Shown here in pieces: positions 42,891 to 51,265 of a DNA stretch of 64,000 nucleotides. Source of the stretch: Ruania zhangjianzhongii (lineage in GTDB: Bacteria > Actinomycetota > Actinomycetes > Actinomycetales > Beutenbergiaceae). Made by a program: the position numbers and the translations under genes. The notes under the pieces were generated by a model. The model worked only from the letters and a program-made list of their open reading frames with translations, was not told where the DNA came from and did no database searches. Every line of letters begins with the position of its first letter. The first letter of the stretch is position 1. The stretch covers positions 4,826,882 through 4,890,881 of the forward strand of contig NZ_CP042828.1 of NCBI RefSeq assembly GCF_008000995.1, in the 5' to 3' direction.

Positions 42891-43533
42891 CAGTTTCCTC
42901 CGCGCGCGGCGGGTACTCGTTCCGCAGCCGTCGCCCTTCGGGCGTGGCAAGGAAGCTCGCCATCGCTTGGTACACGTCCACCAGCGCGGCAGGAACGCGG
43001 ACGTCGCCCAGGGTGTCGATACCCAGTTGACGCGAAAGGTGACGGTGCAGCACGAGCGTGCTCAGGTGCATGGCGCCCATGACGGCTGCGGCGTCGCGGG
43101 CACGGGCCGAGCCCACGGGAAATCGGTCCGGCCACCGGCTCGAGAGCCACCGCTCGGCGACGTCCACACCGGAGTCGAACAGCTCGTCCGCGGCAGCAGA
43201 GCCTTCCACCAGCACCCGCGCGAGGTACCTGGTGCTGAGCTCGGTCGCGGCCGTGCTGGCCACAGCGAAACCGGGCTGGGCGTGGCCAGCAGCCGCTCCG
43301 CTGGCGAGTTCGAGGTACTGGCCAACGGCGTACTCGTCACAAGCGCGGCGCAGACCGGCTTTTGAGCCGAAGTGGTGCTGCACCAGCCCGGTCGACACCC
43401 CCGCTTCCTGAGCGACTGCACGCAGCGACGCCCCCGCCACACCGTGTTCGGCAAACATCCTCAACGCCACGTTCCGCACCCGTGCGCGGGCGGTGAGGTC
43501 CAGGGTCGCGTGGTCGATACTCTGCGCATCCAT
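42880..43533 (-). CDS. TetR-family repressor of the adjacent ABC exporter
   Basis: 217 residues. HTH at about 15-62 ([44 protein letters not shown]). The C-terminal ligand-binding domain is typical of regulators heading drug-export operons. The ATG at 43533 is preceded by TATGGT and seven bases, hence leaderless; upstream in-frame starts would sit in the promoter. First gene of a three-gene operon with ATPase and permease, so it most likely represses its own operon. Confidence 0.9.
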   Translation of the reverse strand: MDAQSIDHATLDLTARARVRNVALRMFAEHGVAGASLRAVAQEAGVSTGLVQHHFGSKAGLRRACDEYAVGQYLELASGAAAGHAQPGFAVASTAATELSTRYLARVLVEGSAAADELFDSGVDVAERWLSSRWPDRFPVGSARARDAAAVMGAMHLSTLVLHRHLSRQLGIDTLGDVRVPAALVDVYQAMASFLATPEGRRLRNEYPPRAEETDDE

Positions 43534-43540
43534 GACATCG

Positions 43541-43570
43541 ACCATACAAGTGCGCGGTATCCAATACAAG
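43541..43570 (-). promoter_or_regulatory. Promoter and candidate operator of the first TetR-ABC operon
   Basis: The minus strand has TATGGT (43541-43546) seven bases before ATG 43533. ATACAAG is directly repeated at 43544-43550 and 43564-43570, 20 bp (two helical turns) apart, covering the -10 to -35 area. It is a candidate site for the TetR protein. Confidence 0.45.
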
Positions 43571-43717
43571 CGTGCGGTCGGGGTTCGGGGTGACCAACTG
43601 CGGCCGAGTCACCACGCTGGACGCGGGCTGGGTGACGGTGCCGCTGTCGGGCAGGAGGCAGGTCCGGGGCGGGTGGACGCGACTGGCGCCGTTGGTCTCG
43701 GCGACCGAGCGGGCTAC

Positions 43718-44485
43718 CTATCGGTCGAGCTGTAGTCGACGCCAGGTGAGGCAGGTCAGCGCCACGAACGAGATCGGCACTACCGCGGTCAGGGCGAGCT
43801 GCCCGGCGTGGACCGTGCCGGGCTGGAGCGCCCAGAGGGCCGGGGCGGACACCGGCAGCCAGGCGGCGGTCTCGGGCGATGCGATGGCGGTGACCTGCGC
43901 CGCGATCAGGACGGCGAGGGTGACGGCGATACCGGGCAGAGTGCCGCGGCCGAGAGTTGCCGCCCAGCCGGCCGGAGTGGCGATCAGCCCGGTGAGGAAC
44001 GTCAGGACGGCTTGGCGGGACAGTTGGCGCAGCACCTCGTCGTCGATGGGGCCGAGGCCGAGGATGCGGCCGGCGGCGAGGACGAGGAAGGTCAAGGCGA
44101 GCGCGACGGCGGCGGTCCAGACCAGGTGGATGCACAGTTTGCCGAGGGCGATCATCGGCCGCGTGACCGGCAGTGCGAAGAGGCCGGTGATGGTGCCGTC
44201 GGTGAATTCGCGCCCGAACGTCCAGCTGAGGGCGACGCCGAAGGCGAGAAGCGCTCCGGCTGCGGTGATCTGCGCGGTGACTCCGGTGAGCAACGTCCAG
44301 CCGGACTCGCCGGCGAGTGGACCCAACTGGGTCAGGATTTGCTCGTTGCCGGCCCGCGCTGCGGCGACCAGGATCAGGGCGAGCAGGGCGATGCCCATCA
44401 CGACGAGGAGCGTGGTGGTCTGCAGCACCCGGGAGGCGAGGGCCTTGCGCAGCTCCACCTGCAGCGCGGTCCAGAAGGCGGTCAT
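43718..44485 (-). CDS. ABC-2-type transporter permease
   Basis: 255 residues, six TM helices. The cytoplasmic start LQVELRKALASRV and helix 2 region GVALSWTFGREFTDGTITGLFALPVTRPMI are hallmarks of ABC-2 permeases of the lantibiotic/bacitracin-export group. It is coupled to the ATPase gene by an ATGA-type overlap (44482-44485). Substrate unknown. Confidence 0.88.
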   Translation of the reverse strand: MTAFWTALQVELRKALASRVLQTTTLLVVMGIALLALILVAAARAGNEQILTQLGPLAGESGWTLLTGVTAQITAAGALLAFGVALSWTFGREFTDGTITGLFALPVTRPMIALGKLCIHLVWTAAVALALTFLVLAAGRILGLGPIDDEVLRQLSRQAVLTFLTGLIATPAGWAATLGRGTLPGIAVTLAVLIAAQVTAIASPETAAWLPVSAPALWALQPGTVHAGQLALTAVVPISFVALTCLTWRRLQLDR

Positions 44486-45210
44486 CGACGCTCTCGCTTC
44501 TCGTCGTCGGCGTGGACCATCTCGAAGAAGGCCCGTTCCAGGTCAGGTGTGCCGACATCGAGAGTGCCGACGACGCGGCCGTGGTTGAGGACGGAGATAC
44601 GGTCCGCGATCCGGGCGACTTCGTCCAGATGGTGACTGGACACCAGAACCCCGGCCCCGGCGGCGGCCCGGCGCAGCAGAGTCTCCCGGAGCAGAATCAC
44701 ACCGGCCGGATCGAGGGCGTTGGTCGGCTCATCCAGCACGATCAAGGTCGGGTGGTGCTGGAGAGCGGCGGCTACGCCCAGGCGCTGCCGGTTGCCCTGC
44801 GACAGCCGACGTGCCGCGACAGCGGCATAGCGGCCGAGGCCCAGCTCGATGATGGCGGCATCGACCACAGCGGCGACGGCGTGGGACTCGACACCGTGGA
44901 GGCGGGCGGCAAGTGCAAGGTTGGTGCGGGTGTCGAGCTCGGGATAGGCGAAGGGCTGCTCCACAAGGTGGCCGACCTGGCGCCACGCGGCGGCCGGCAT
45001 CCGGTCCAGGCGAGCGCCGTCGATGTGAATGTCGCCTTGACTGAGCCGCAGCATGGCGAGGATCGCGCGCATCACCGTGGTCTTGCCCGCGCCGTTCAGG
45101 CCGACGAGTGCGTGCACCCGGCCTGCTGTCACCGCGAGGTCGAGACCGAACAGGCCCGCGTCGGGCCCGAACGCCCGGGTCGCGCCGCGCACGCGCAGGA
45201 GATCCGTCAC
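44482..45210 (-). CDS. ABC transporter ATP-binding protein
   Basis: 242 residues. Walker A GLNGAGKTT, signature RRLSQGNRQRLG, Walker B LIVLDEPTNALD, H-loop VLVSSHHLDE: all intact. The GTG at 45210 overlaps the TetR stop (GTGA), so translation is coupled; the longer reading to 45282 lies in tetR. Works with the downstream six-helix permease. Confidence 0.92.
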   Translation of the reverse strand: MTDLLRVRGATRAFGPDAGLFGLDLAVTAGRVHALVGLNGAGKTTVMRAILAMLRLSQGDIHIDGARLDRMPAAAWRQVGHLVEQPFAYPELDTRTNLALAARLHGVESHAVAAVVDAAIIELGLGRYAAVAARRLSQGNRQRLGVAAALQHHPTLIVLDEPTNALDPAGVILLRETLLRRAAAGAGVLVSSHHLDEVARIADRISVLNHGRVVGTLDVGTPDLERAFFEMVHADDEKRERR

Positions 45211-45761
45211 CGCTCGCCTTCTAAGGTACGCAGCGCCGTCTCGAGCGCTGCAGGCAGGGTGAGCTGCTCGTCGCGGGCCCACTCGAACAGCGCAGCCGTC
45301 AGCACCGCCAGGACCGCGGCTGCAGCCGCGCGGGCGGCCAGCGCCGAGGCGCCACCGGCGATGAGCTGGTCGCCGATGAGCCGTTCCGTGGCCGCGTTGA
45401 CTCCGATGCTGCTCGCCCGCAACGACGGCGAGCCCGCGATGATGCGCACTCGCCGCCGCACCAGCTCCGATTCCGGCTCCGACAGCCCGCGCAACGCCTG
45501 CCGGACGCCACGCGTGGCCCGGATCACTGGCGCACCGCCTACCGGCTGCGCCGCCACCGCATCCGCGATCACCGGATCATACGGATCGGTCAGGATGACG
45601 AGCTCTTTGCTGGCGAAGTGCCGGAAGAACGTCATCTCCGTCACCTCTGCGGCGGCCGCGATCTGCGCCACCGTGGTCCGTTCGAAGCCCTGCGCCTCGA
45701 ACAGCTCCAGTGCGCACGCGACCAACCGCGCACGCGTGCGCTCCGACCGAGACAAGACCAT
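45207..45761 (-). CDS. TetR-family repressor of the second ABC exporter
   Basis: 184 residues. HTH at about 10-55 (RARLVACALELFEAQGFERTTVAQIAAAAEVTEMTFFRHFASKE). First gene of a three-gene operon with ATPase and permease. The ATG at 45761 lies four bases from a 23-bp perfect palindrome that contains the -10 TAACAT, which makes direct autorepression very likely. TTG at 45767 is an unlikely alternative since it sits in the operator. Confidence 0.93.
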   Translation of the reverse strand: MVLSRSERTRARLVACALELFEAQGFERTTVAQIAAAAEVTEMTFFRHFASKELVILTDPYDPVIADAVAAQPVGGAPVIRATRGVRQALRGLSEPESELVRRRVRIIAGSPSLRASSIGVNAATERLIGDQLIAGGASALAARAAAAAVLAVLTAALFEWARDEQLTLPAALETALRTLEGER

Positions 45762-45764
45762 CCT

Positions 45765-45787
45765 CAAATGTTAGTGACTAACATTTG
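45765..45787. promoter_or_regulatory. Perfect 23-bp palindromic TetR operator overlapping a leaderless -10
   Basis: Two 11-bp arms around a single central base (45776): CAAATGTTAGT / ACTAACATTTG. On the minus strand it contains TAACAT (45768-45773), six bases before the TetR ATG. A dimer bound here would cover the -10 and transcription start. Confidence 0.8.
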
Positions 45788-45888
45788 CTGTGTCGAGACT
45801 CGTGTGGAAGTCGTGCCAGGGTCGGCGCGCCGTCGCCATCCCTCTTCGGCCGGCGCGAGGCGAGGGCGTCCACACCGTGGTCGAGAAT

Positions 45889-46398
45889 TCAGGGAGCGGC
45901 CTCAGCAGCCGGCAGCGGGGCAACGGCGACCACGCGGCGGCGAGCGCCCTCGAGCAGGAACCGCTGGCCGACGAAGGCCACGGCCAGGAGGACGAGGAGC
46001 ACGATGCCGCCCCAGCTTGCCCCGGACGAGACAGCGGCCATCGCGGCGTTCAGCGGCGCCAGCGCGAGGGTCAGAATACCGAGGGAGCCGAGCACGAAGA
46101 CCGGCCAGCGCACCACGAACAACACGCACAGGAGCAGGGCTACCGCGCCGAGGACGACAAGCCCTGGCAGGAATGCCGTGAGCAGCTGATCGGCAGTGAA
46201 CTCCGTACCGGGAGTGGCCCCGGTGCCCAGATCCCGCCCCCTGCGGCTGAGCTGAAATCCATAGGTCATGACCCCCTGGGAGCCGACGGCCGCCTTCATC
46301 ACCAGGATGCTCACCAGTCCGAGCACCGTGGGCAGAGCGGCCGCTGCGAGGTAGAACCAGAACGCGGGCAGAGTGAGCTTCTTCGAACGGCTGAGCAT
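45889..46398 (-). CDS. Membrane protein of unknown function
   Basis: 169 residues with four TM helices (about 12-32, 70-90, 95-115, 122-142) and a 35-residue extracytoplasmic loop after helix 1 (GFQLSRRGRDLGTGATPGTEF). No family recognised; the arrangement resembles small DUF-type integral proteins. The ATG at 46398 follows GGGAAGG; the extension to 46518 overlaps the promoter region of helR. Divergent from helR. Confidence 0.65.
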   Translation of the reverse strand: MLSRSKKLTLPAFWFYLAAAALPTVLGLVSILVMKAAVGSQGVMTYGFQLSRRGRDLGTGATPGTEFTADQLLTAFLPGLVVLGAVALLLCVLFVVRWPVFVLGSLGILTLALAPLNAAMAAVSSGASWGGIVLLVLLAVAFVGQRFLLEGARRRVVAVAPLPAAEAAP

Positions 46399-46577
46399 GA
46401 TGCCTTCCCGCCAGGAGCGAATGGGCACCGAGGTCCGCTCCAGCGTCCCGTCGTCCCTGTTGACGAGCCAGATGCTAGCGAACCCGGTGAACGGCCGTCT
46501 AGCAGGGGTGAGGAACAAAGCGACGCACCCGGTCGTTGGAACCCGCGTCCGTCATCACTCGAGGCGAGAGGGGCTCC

Positions 46578-48911
46578 GTGTCGACCGAGGTCATCAAGCA
46601 TGAACAGCAGCATCTGGATCGGCTGTACCAGCGTGTGGACGAACTGAGGGGGGAGGCGAGCCACCAGCTTGCCGAGACGCTGCGCGCGCCCGGCACAGAT
46701 TCCACCGCGCTGCTGGACCGGGACGCCCGGATCAGCCAGCTGGAACAGCGCACGTCCGAGCTGGCGCGTGCGGAGCAGGGGCTGTGCTTCGGTCGGCTGG
46801 ACCGCACCGATGGGTCCACCAGCTATATCGGCCGGATGGGCCTACGCTCGGCGGACCTCGACTCGCTGGTGATCGACTGGCGGGCCCCGGCCGCCGCGGA
46901 CTTCTACACCGCTACCGCGGCCAGCGGCTCCGATGTGCGGCTGCGCCGCCACCTGCTCACCCGCGGGCGCTCGGTGGTGGGCGTCAACGATGAGCTGCTC
47001 GAGATCGATTCCGACGGCGGAGCACCAGGGGCACAGTCCAGTTCCGGTGCCAGCGGCGAGTTTGTCGGCGAGGCGGCGCTGATGCACGCACTGACCAGTG
47101 AACGCACCGGCAGGATGGCCGATATCGTCGCCACGCTGCAGTCCGAGCAGGACGCGATCATCCGGTCCGGGCCGGACGGCATGCTCGTGGTGCAGGGCGG
47201 CCCGGGCACGGGGAAGACGGCGGTGGCCCTACACCGCACCGCCTACCTGCTCTACAGCCACCCGACGATCGCCGACCGTGGTGTCCTGGTGCTCGGCCCG
47301 AGCCCGGCGTTCCTGGACTACATCGAGGCGGTGCTGCCTTCGCTCGGGGAGACCCAGGCGGTGACGGCCACGCTGGAGACGCTGCTGCCCGGAGTCGTGG
47401 CCACCCGGACCGAGACGGCCGCGGCCGCCGCGGTAAAGGCGCTGCCGCTGATGGCCGAGGTGGTGACCCGCGCGGTGCGGCGTCAGGAGGGCTCCGAGAA
47501 CGCGACAGCGGTCACTTACCAGGGTGACGTCTACCGGATCGGCGCCGACCTGCTGTCCCGCTGCACCGAACGGGCCCGGCTCACCGGTCTGCCGCACAAC
47601 GAGGCCCGCGCCACGTTCACCGGTGAGCTGCTCGATCACCTCACCGAGCGGGTGCTCGCCGGGGACCAGCAGCTCTACGACGACGCCGACCGCGGCTTCG
47701 AGGCCGAGCTCGCGACGCTGGACGCCGCGCTGGCGAAGGGCACCGACAGGCTCCCAGCCGCAGTCGAGGGAGCCGGTACCGAAGTGACCGGGCTCGCCGC
47801 CGGGCACGAGGCACCGCGGATCCGGCAGGAGCTGAGCGTCGATCCAGCGGTGCAGACATTGCTGGCCGAGCTCTGGCCGGAGCTGACCCCGGCGGCCTTG
47901 CTGGAGGAGCTGTATGCCGATCCGGCAGTGCTCGCCGAGGTGGCCCCCGAGCTTGATCCGGGTCAGCGGGAGGCGCTGCGGCGGCCGGCCGGCGGTGGCT
48001 GGTCCAGCGGTGACGTCCCGCTGCTGGACGAAGCCGCCGAGCTGCTCGGTGAGGACGACAGCGCCGCCGAGTCCCGCCGCCGCGCACAGCACGAGGCCGG
48101 GCTGGCCTATGCCCAGCAGGTGATCGCCGCCAGCGGCGGGCTCGGCGTCTCCGCCGCCGAGCTGGCGGACCGGTTCACCGAGTCCGACACCCGGCCGCTC
48201 GCCGAGCGGGCAGCCGCCGACCGCACCTGGGCCTACGGGCATGTGATCGTCGACGAGGCGCAGGAACTCACCGCCATGCAGTGGCGGATGGTGCTGCGCC
48301 GGGTGCCGACCCGGTCCCTGACCGTGGTCGGCGACGTCCACCAGACCGCGGCGGTCGCCGGCACCACGGCCTGGGACGAGCTCGCCGACGCGAACCCTTC
48401 GCTCGCGATCCGGCAGGTGGAGCTGAGCATCAACTACCGCACGCCGGAACCGATGATGGCGGCCGCCGTCGACCTGCTCCGCACAGTGGAGCCGGACGCA
48501 TTGCTGCCGGAGTGCGCCCGCACCGCGGGCGCACCGCCCTGGGTGCGCCCCAGCCAGGGCGAGTTCGCCGAGGACTTGGCCCGCGCCGTCGTCGACGAAC
48601 AGCACCAGGTGGCTGACGGCACGTTCGCCGTGGTCGCCCCGCACGAACGCCTGGTGGAGATCGCGATGATCGTGGAGGCCGCACTGCCGGGCGCCTCGTT
48701 CGGAGCGGACGTGGACTTGCGGGCACCATGCGTGGTGCTCACGCCGGAGCAGGCCAAGGGCTTGGAGTTCGACGGCGTCCTGGTGGCGGATCCGGCGACG
48801 ATCCTGGACGGGCGGCGCGGGGTGAACGGCCTGTACGTGGCGATGACCCGCGCTACCCAGCGGCTCGGGCTGCTCTGCGACGGTCCGGTGCCGCCGGCGC
48901 TCGGCGGCTGA
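46578..48911 (+). CDS. helR: RNA polymerase recycling motor ATPase HelR (HelD family)
   Basis: 777-residue superfamily 1 helicase-like ATPase that pulls stalled RNA polymerase off DNA; actinobacterial HelR also displaces rifampicin. The N-terminal coiled-coil arm (EVIKHEQQHLDRLYQRVDEL) enters the secondary channel. Walker A VVQGGPGTGKTAVAL (near residue 210), Walker B HVIVDEAQELTAMQW, motif III VVGDVHQT and the C-terminal GLYVAMTRATQRLGLL are intact. The GTG at 46578 is chosen for its GAGAGGGG upstream; a TTG at 46536 is possible. I found no clear rifamycin-associated element upstream by eye. Confidence 0.88.
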   Translation: MSTEVIKHEQQHLDRLYQRVDELRGEASHQLAETLRAPGTDSTALLDRDARISQLEQRTSELARAEQGLCFGRLDRTDGSTSYIGRMGLRSADLDSLVIDWRAPAAADFYTATAASGSDVRLRRHLLTRGRSVVGVNDELLEIDSDGGAPGAQSSSGASGEFVGEAALMHALTSERTGRMADIVATLQSEQDAIIRSGPDGMLVVQGGPGTGKTAVALHRTAYLLYSHPTIADRGVLVLGPSPAFLDYIEAVLPSLGETQAVTATLETLLPGVVATRTETAAAAAVKALPLMAEVVTRAVRRQEGSENATAVTYQGDVYRIGADLLSRCTERARLTGLPHNEARATFTGELLDHLTERVLAGDQQLYDDADRGFEAELATLDAALAKGTDRLPAAVEGAGTEVTGLAAGHEAPRIRQELSVDPAVQTLLAELWPELTPAALLEELYADPAVLAEVAPELDPGQREALRRPAGGGWSSGDVPLLDEAAELLGEDDSAAESRRRAQHEAGLAYAQQVIAASGGLGVSAAELADRFTESDTRPLAERAAADRTWAYGHVIVDEAQELTAMQWRMVLRRVPTRSLTVVGDVHQTAAVAGTTAWDELADANPSLAIRQVELSINYRTPEPMMAAAVDLLRTVEPDALLPECARTAGAPPWVRPSQGEFAEDLARAVVDEQHQVADGTFAVVAPHERLVEIAMIVEAALPGASFGADVDLRAPCVVLTPEQAKGLEFDGVLVADPATILDGRRGVNGLYVAMTRATQRLGLLCDGPVPPALGG

Positions 48912-48929
48912 GCGGTCCACACCGACGAT

Positions 48930-48965
48930 GCCGACGAACCGGCACGATCGTACCGGTTCGTCGGC
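48930..48965. promoter_or_regulatory. hipBA-type operator 1 / terminator-like hairpin after helR
   Basis: A 36-bp inverted repeat (18-bp arms, one mismatch) with core ACCGGCACGATCGTACCGGT, 18 bp after the helR stop. As RNA it folds into a strong hairpin, so it may both end helR transcription and bind HipB. Confidence 0.7.
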
Positions 48966-48990
48966 TCCGTAGCTCCCGCACGACCGATCC

Positions 48991-49026
48991 CATCCCCAAC
49001 CGGCACGATCGTGCCGGTTGGGGATG
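48991..49026. promoter_or_regulatory. hipBA operator 2: perfect 36-bp palindrome
   Basis: Arms of 18 bp (48991-49008 and 49009-49026) without mismatch or gap, core ACCGGCACGATCGTGCCGGT. Its centre is 61 bp from operator 1 and 60 bp from operator 3. It lies just upstream of the CATACT -10. Confidence 0.8.
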
Positions 49027-49045
49027 ACGGAGCTCCTCCATCCGG

Positions 49046-49051
49046 CATACT
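49046..49051 (+). promoter_or_regulatory. -10 box of hipBA
   Basis: CATACT, about 40 bp before the hipB GTG and 8 bp before operator 3. Confidence 0.45.
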
Positions 49052-49058
49052 GGCCACC

Positions 49059-49078
49059 ACCGGCACGATCGTGCCGGT
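49059..49078. promoter_or_regulatory. hipBA operator 3: perfect 20-bp palindrome
   Basis: ACCGGCACGATCGTGCCGGT, the same core as operators 1 and 2, here without extended arms. It lies at the expected transcription start, just before the hipB ribosome-binding site. Confidence 0.8.
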
Positions 49079-49091
49079 CTTGGAGGTAGTA

Positions 49092-49307
49092 GTGGGAGTC
49101 GGACCGGACTTGGCCGAGCAGGTTGTCGCGCGCCGCAAAGAGCTGGGCCTCAGGCAGGAGGATCTCGCACTCCTTGCCGGCGTCTCCGAACGGTTCGTGC
49201 GCCAGCTGGAAGCGGGGAAGCCGACCGTGCGGCTGGACACCCTGACTGCCGTCCTGGATGCCCTCGGCTTGGAAATCGCTCTGGTGCGCCGTGAGGTGGG
49301 CGGATGA
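49092..49307 (+). CDS. hipB: HipB-like antitoxin, XRE-family DNA-binding protein
   Basis: 71-residue helix-turn-helix protein. The HTH is LRQEDLALLAGVSERFVRQLEAGKPTVRLDTLTAVLDAL (about 19-58), followed by a strand LEIALVRRE as in HipB. It neutralises HipA and represses the operon through palindromic sites. The GTG at 49092 is chosen because GGAGG lies five bases upstream; the frame is open back to 49011 but that would cross operator 3. ATGA overlap with hipA. Confidence 0.9.
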   Translation: MGVGPDLAEQVVARRKELGLRQEDLALLAGVSERFVRQLEAGKPTVRLDTLTAVLDALGLEIALVRREVGG

Positions 49308-50527
49308 CCGCCGCACCCGACCCTCGCGAGGTGCGCACCGCCGTCGTGCTGAAGCAGGGAAAGCGCGCGGGGACGCTCCGGCGCGAGGACGACGGGGTCT
49401 GGTTCCGCTATGACGAGGACTACCTGGACAGCAACGGCCCGGCGGTGGCGACCACCCTGCCACTGACCGACGAGCCACGGGTGACCCGCAGCGGCGGGGT
49501 GCCCGCCTACTTCGCGAACCTGCTTCCCGAAGGACGCCGCCTGACCGCGCTACGGCATGCGGTCAAGACCAGTGCGGACGACGAGCTGTCGCTGCTCCTG
49601 GCGGTCGGATCCGACCCAGTCGGTGACGTGCAGGTAGTGGCGGAGGACGCTCGAGCCGAGGCGCAGGCCGGGCCGCCGGTGTCGGAACAGGTGGATGTGG
49701 CGGACTTCGCCACCATCGATTTTGCCGATCTCCTCGCGGAAGCCGGGGTCGGCGATCCCGCGGCGCTTGCCGGAGTGCAGGACAAGGTCTCCGAGCGGAT
49801 GCTCTCCCTGCCGCTGGCCCATGGCGGGCGTCGGCACTTCCTGAAGTTTGAGGTCCCCGAGTTTCCCCGCGTCGTAGACAACGAGGCCTATTTCCTCACC
49901 TTGGCCCGGCGCCTCAGGCATCCGGTAACCGGGGCGCAGGTGGCTCGCGACCGCGCCGGCCGTGCCGGCTTGCTGGTCACCCGCTTCGACCGGGAGATCG
50001 AGGCCGCTGGGAAGGTGCGGGCACTGCCGGTCGAGGACGGGGCACAGCTACTCGATATCCACCCGGCGCAGAAGTACACAGCGACCAGCGAGGCGCTCGC
50101 CACGCGCATCGGCGCCGTGTGCGCCGCACGCCCGGTCGCGCTGCGCGCTGTGCTGCAGCAGCTCCTCTTCGCCTGGCTCACCGGGAACGGCGACCTGCAC
50201 GCGAAGAACATCTCCGTGCTGGCCTCCGGGGCCGAGTGGCGCGTAGCGCCGATCTACGACGTGCCGAGCACCCTGATCTACGGGGACCACACTGCCGCAC
50301 TCACGATCGCCGGCCGCCGGTCGAACCTGTCCCTGCGGGCGTTCGAGGAGTTCGCCGACGCCGTCGGGCTGCCCGCCCGCGCGGCGAGCGCGACAGTCGC
50401 CGCGGTGCTGGCGGCGACCGAGCCTGCGATCGCTGAGATCGAGAGCGGCCCGGAGTGGCTCGAGACCCGGGCGCGGCGGGACCTGCTGCGCGTGCTCCGG
50501 CGTCGGCGCCGCGACCTCGGCGGCTGA
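49304..50527 (+). CDS. hipA: HipA-family Ser/Thr kinase toxin
   Basis: 407 residues, near the usual 430. N-terminal subdomain (about 1-100: GGVPAYFANLLPEGRRL, the conserved PxFxNLLPEG region), then the kinase fold. The ATP loop is GVQDKVSERM, the catalytic Asp is in GNGDLHAKNIS (near residue 300), and the metal Asp is in IYDVPS, all present. Classical HipA phosphorylates glutamyl-tRNA synthetase and induces dormancy; other family members have other targets. Two-gene operon with hipB under three operators. No antitoxin-only or disrupted remnants seen. Confidence 0.93.
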   Translation: MTAAPDPREVRTAVVLKQGKRAGTLRREDDGVWFRYDEDYLDSNGPAVATTLPLTDEPRVTRSGGVPAYFANLLPEGRRLTALRHAVKTSADDELSLLLAVGSDPVGDVQVVAEDARAEAQAGPPVSEQVDVADFATIDFADLLAEAGVGDPAALAGVQDKVSERMLSLPLAHGGRRHFLKFEVPEFPRVVDNEAYFLTLARRLRHPVTGAQVARDRAGRAGLLVTRFDREIEAAGKVRALPVEDGAQLLDIHPAQKYTATSEALATRIGAVCAARPVALRAVLQQLLFAWLTGNGDLHAKNISVLASGAEWRVAPIYDVPSTLIYGDHTAALTIAGRRSNLSLRAFEEFADAVGLPARAASATVAAVLAATEPAIAEIESGPEWLETRARRDLLRVLRRRRRDLGG

Positions 50528-50563
50528 CCGCGGCCCGGTCCGCCCGCGGCCGGGCCGTGCCGG

Positions 50564-51259
50564 TCAGCTCTCCGGCTGGCGCGGGGCGGAGCCGAGGGCA
50601 CCGGCGATCCGCTGCTCCAGGGCGTCCGTGGTCGGCTGCGGCAGCACGATCAGACCCTGCAGCTCGCGGGTGGCGCGCTTGTAGGCGCTCTGCCGTTCGG
50701 CCTGGGTGGCGGCGGAGTCCTCGGCCAGCGCGAGCAGCTTCTTCGCCCGCTCCAGGCTCTGCCGTTCCTCCGGGGAGAAGTCGGTGGCGCGGCGGCGCCG
50801 GGCCTCCCGCTCGGCGATCTCGAAAGTGAGGGTGAACTCCCGGACCGCTTCCCGATAGCGCTCCAGCAGCTCCGGGTTGCGGAGCTCGGTGGGATCCTCC
50901 GGGCGGAGCCGGTCGACCTCCTGCTTCGCCCGGTGGAAGTCCACGGTGACCGGTTCGCGCATGTCCGTCATCACCGGGAAGTCGATCAGCTTGGCAACAT
51001 CCAGCTCGTAGTCCAGCCAGCGGCGCTCGGTCTCGGTGTGCTCGGCGAGCAGCCGGTCGATCTCGCCGGTGCTCGGGCTAGCTGCGGCCGGAGGTGGCGG
51101 CGGGACTGCCTGCTGGCCCGCCTGTCCGTACTGGATCCGGGCCAGCTCGAGCTTGTCCTTCCGGCGCTTCTCGTCCCACTTCTGGGCGCCCTTGATCCAG
51201 CCGCCGATGATCCCGCTGAGCGGGAAGATCAGCCACCAGAAGCCCCAGATATTGTCCAC
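50564..51259 (-). CDS. Membrane-anchored helical protein of unknown function
   Basis: 231 residues. One N-terminal TM helix (NIWGFWWLIFPLSGIIGGWI, about 2-22), then a basic stretch, a Pro-rich linker and about 150 residues of charged helix (ELRNPELLERYREAVREF, ERQSLERAKKLLALAED). Similar single-TM helical proteins are frequent in Micrococcales; function unknown. The GTG at 51259 lies six bases after TACCCT, hence leaderless; it directly precedes the TM helix, unlike the upstream ATG at 51328. Confidence 0.7.
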   Translation of the reverse strand: MDNIWGFWWLIFPLSGIIGGWIKGAQKWDEKRRKDKLELARIQYGQAGQQAVPPPPPAAASPSTGEIDRLLAEHTETERRWLDYELDVAKLIDFPVMTDMREPVTVDFHRAKQEVDRLRPEDPTELRNPELLERYREAVREFTLTFEIAEREARRRRATDFSPEERQSLERAKKLLALAEDSAATQAERQSAYKRATRELQGLIVLPQPTTDALEQRIAGALGSAPRQPES

Positions 51260-51265
51260 AGGTCC

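Noticed and set aside
46399-46577. Rifamycin-associated element upstream of helR
   Set aside because: Searched by eye for the known inverted-repeat element; nothing convincing was found, so none is annotated.
48930-49078. CRISPR-like array or phage attachment sites
   Set aside because: The repeats are palindromes of one core at 60-bp spacing directly before a HipB-type gene, with non-spacer-like sequences in between and no cas or integrase gene; operators are the simpler reading.
47229-49478. 749-codon minus-strand open frame opposite helR and hipB
   Set aside because: Shadow of helR; it also runs through the hipBA operator array, which makes no sense as coding sequence.
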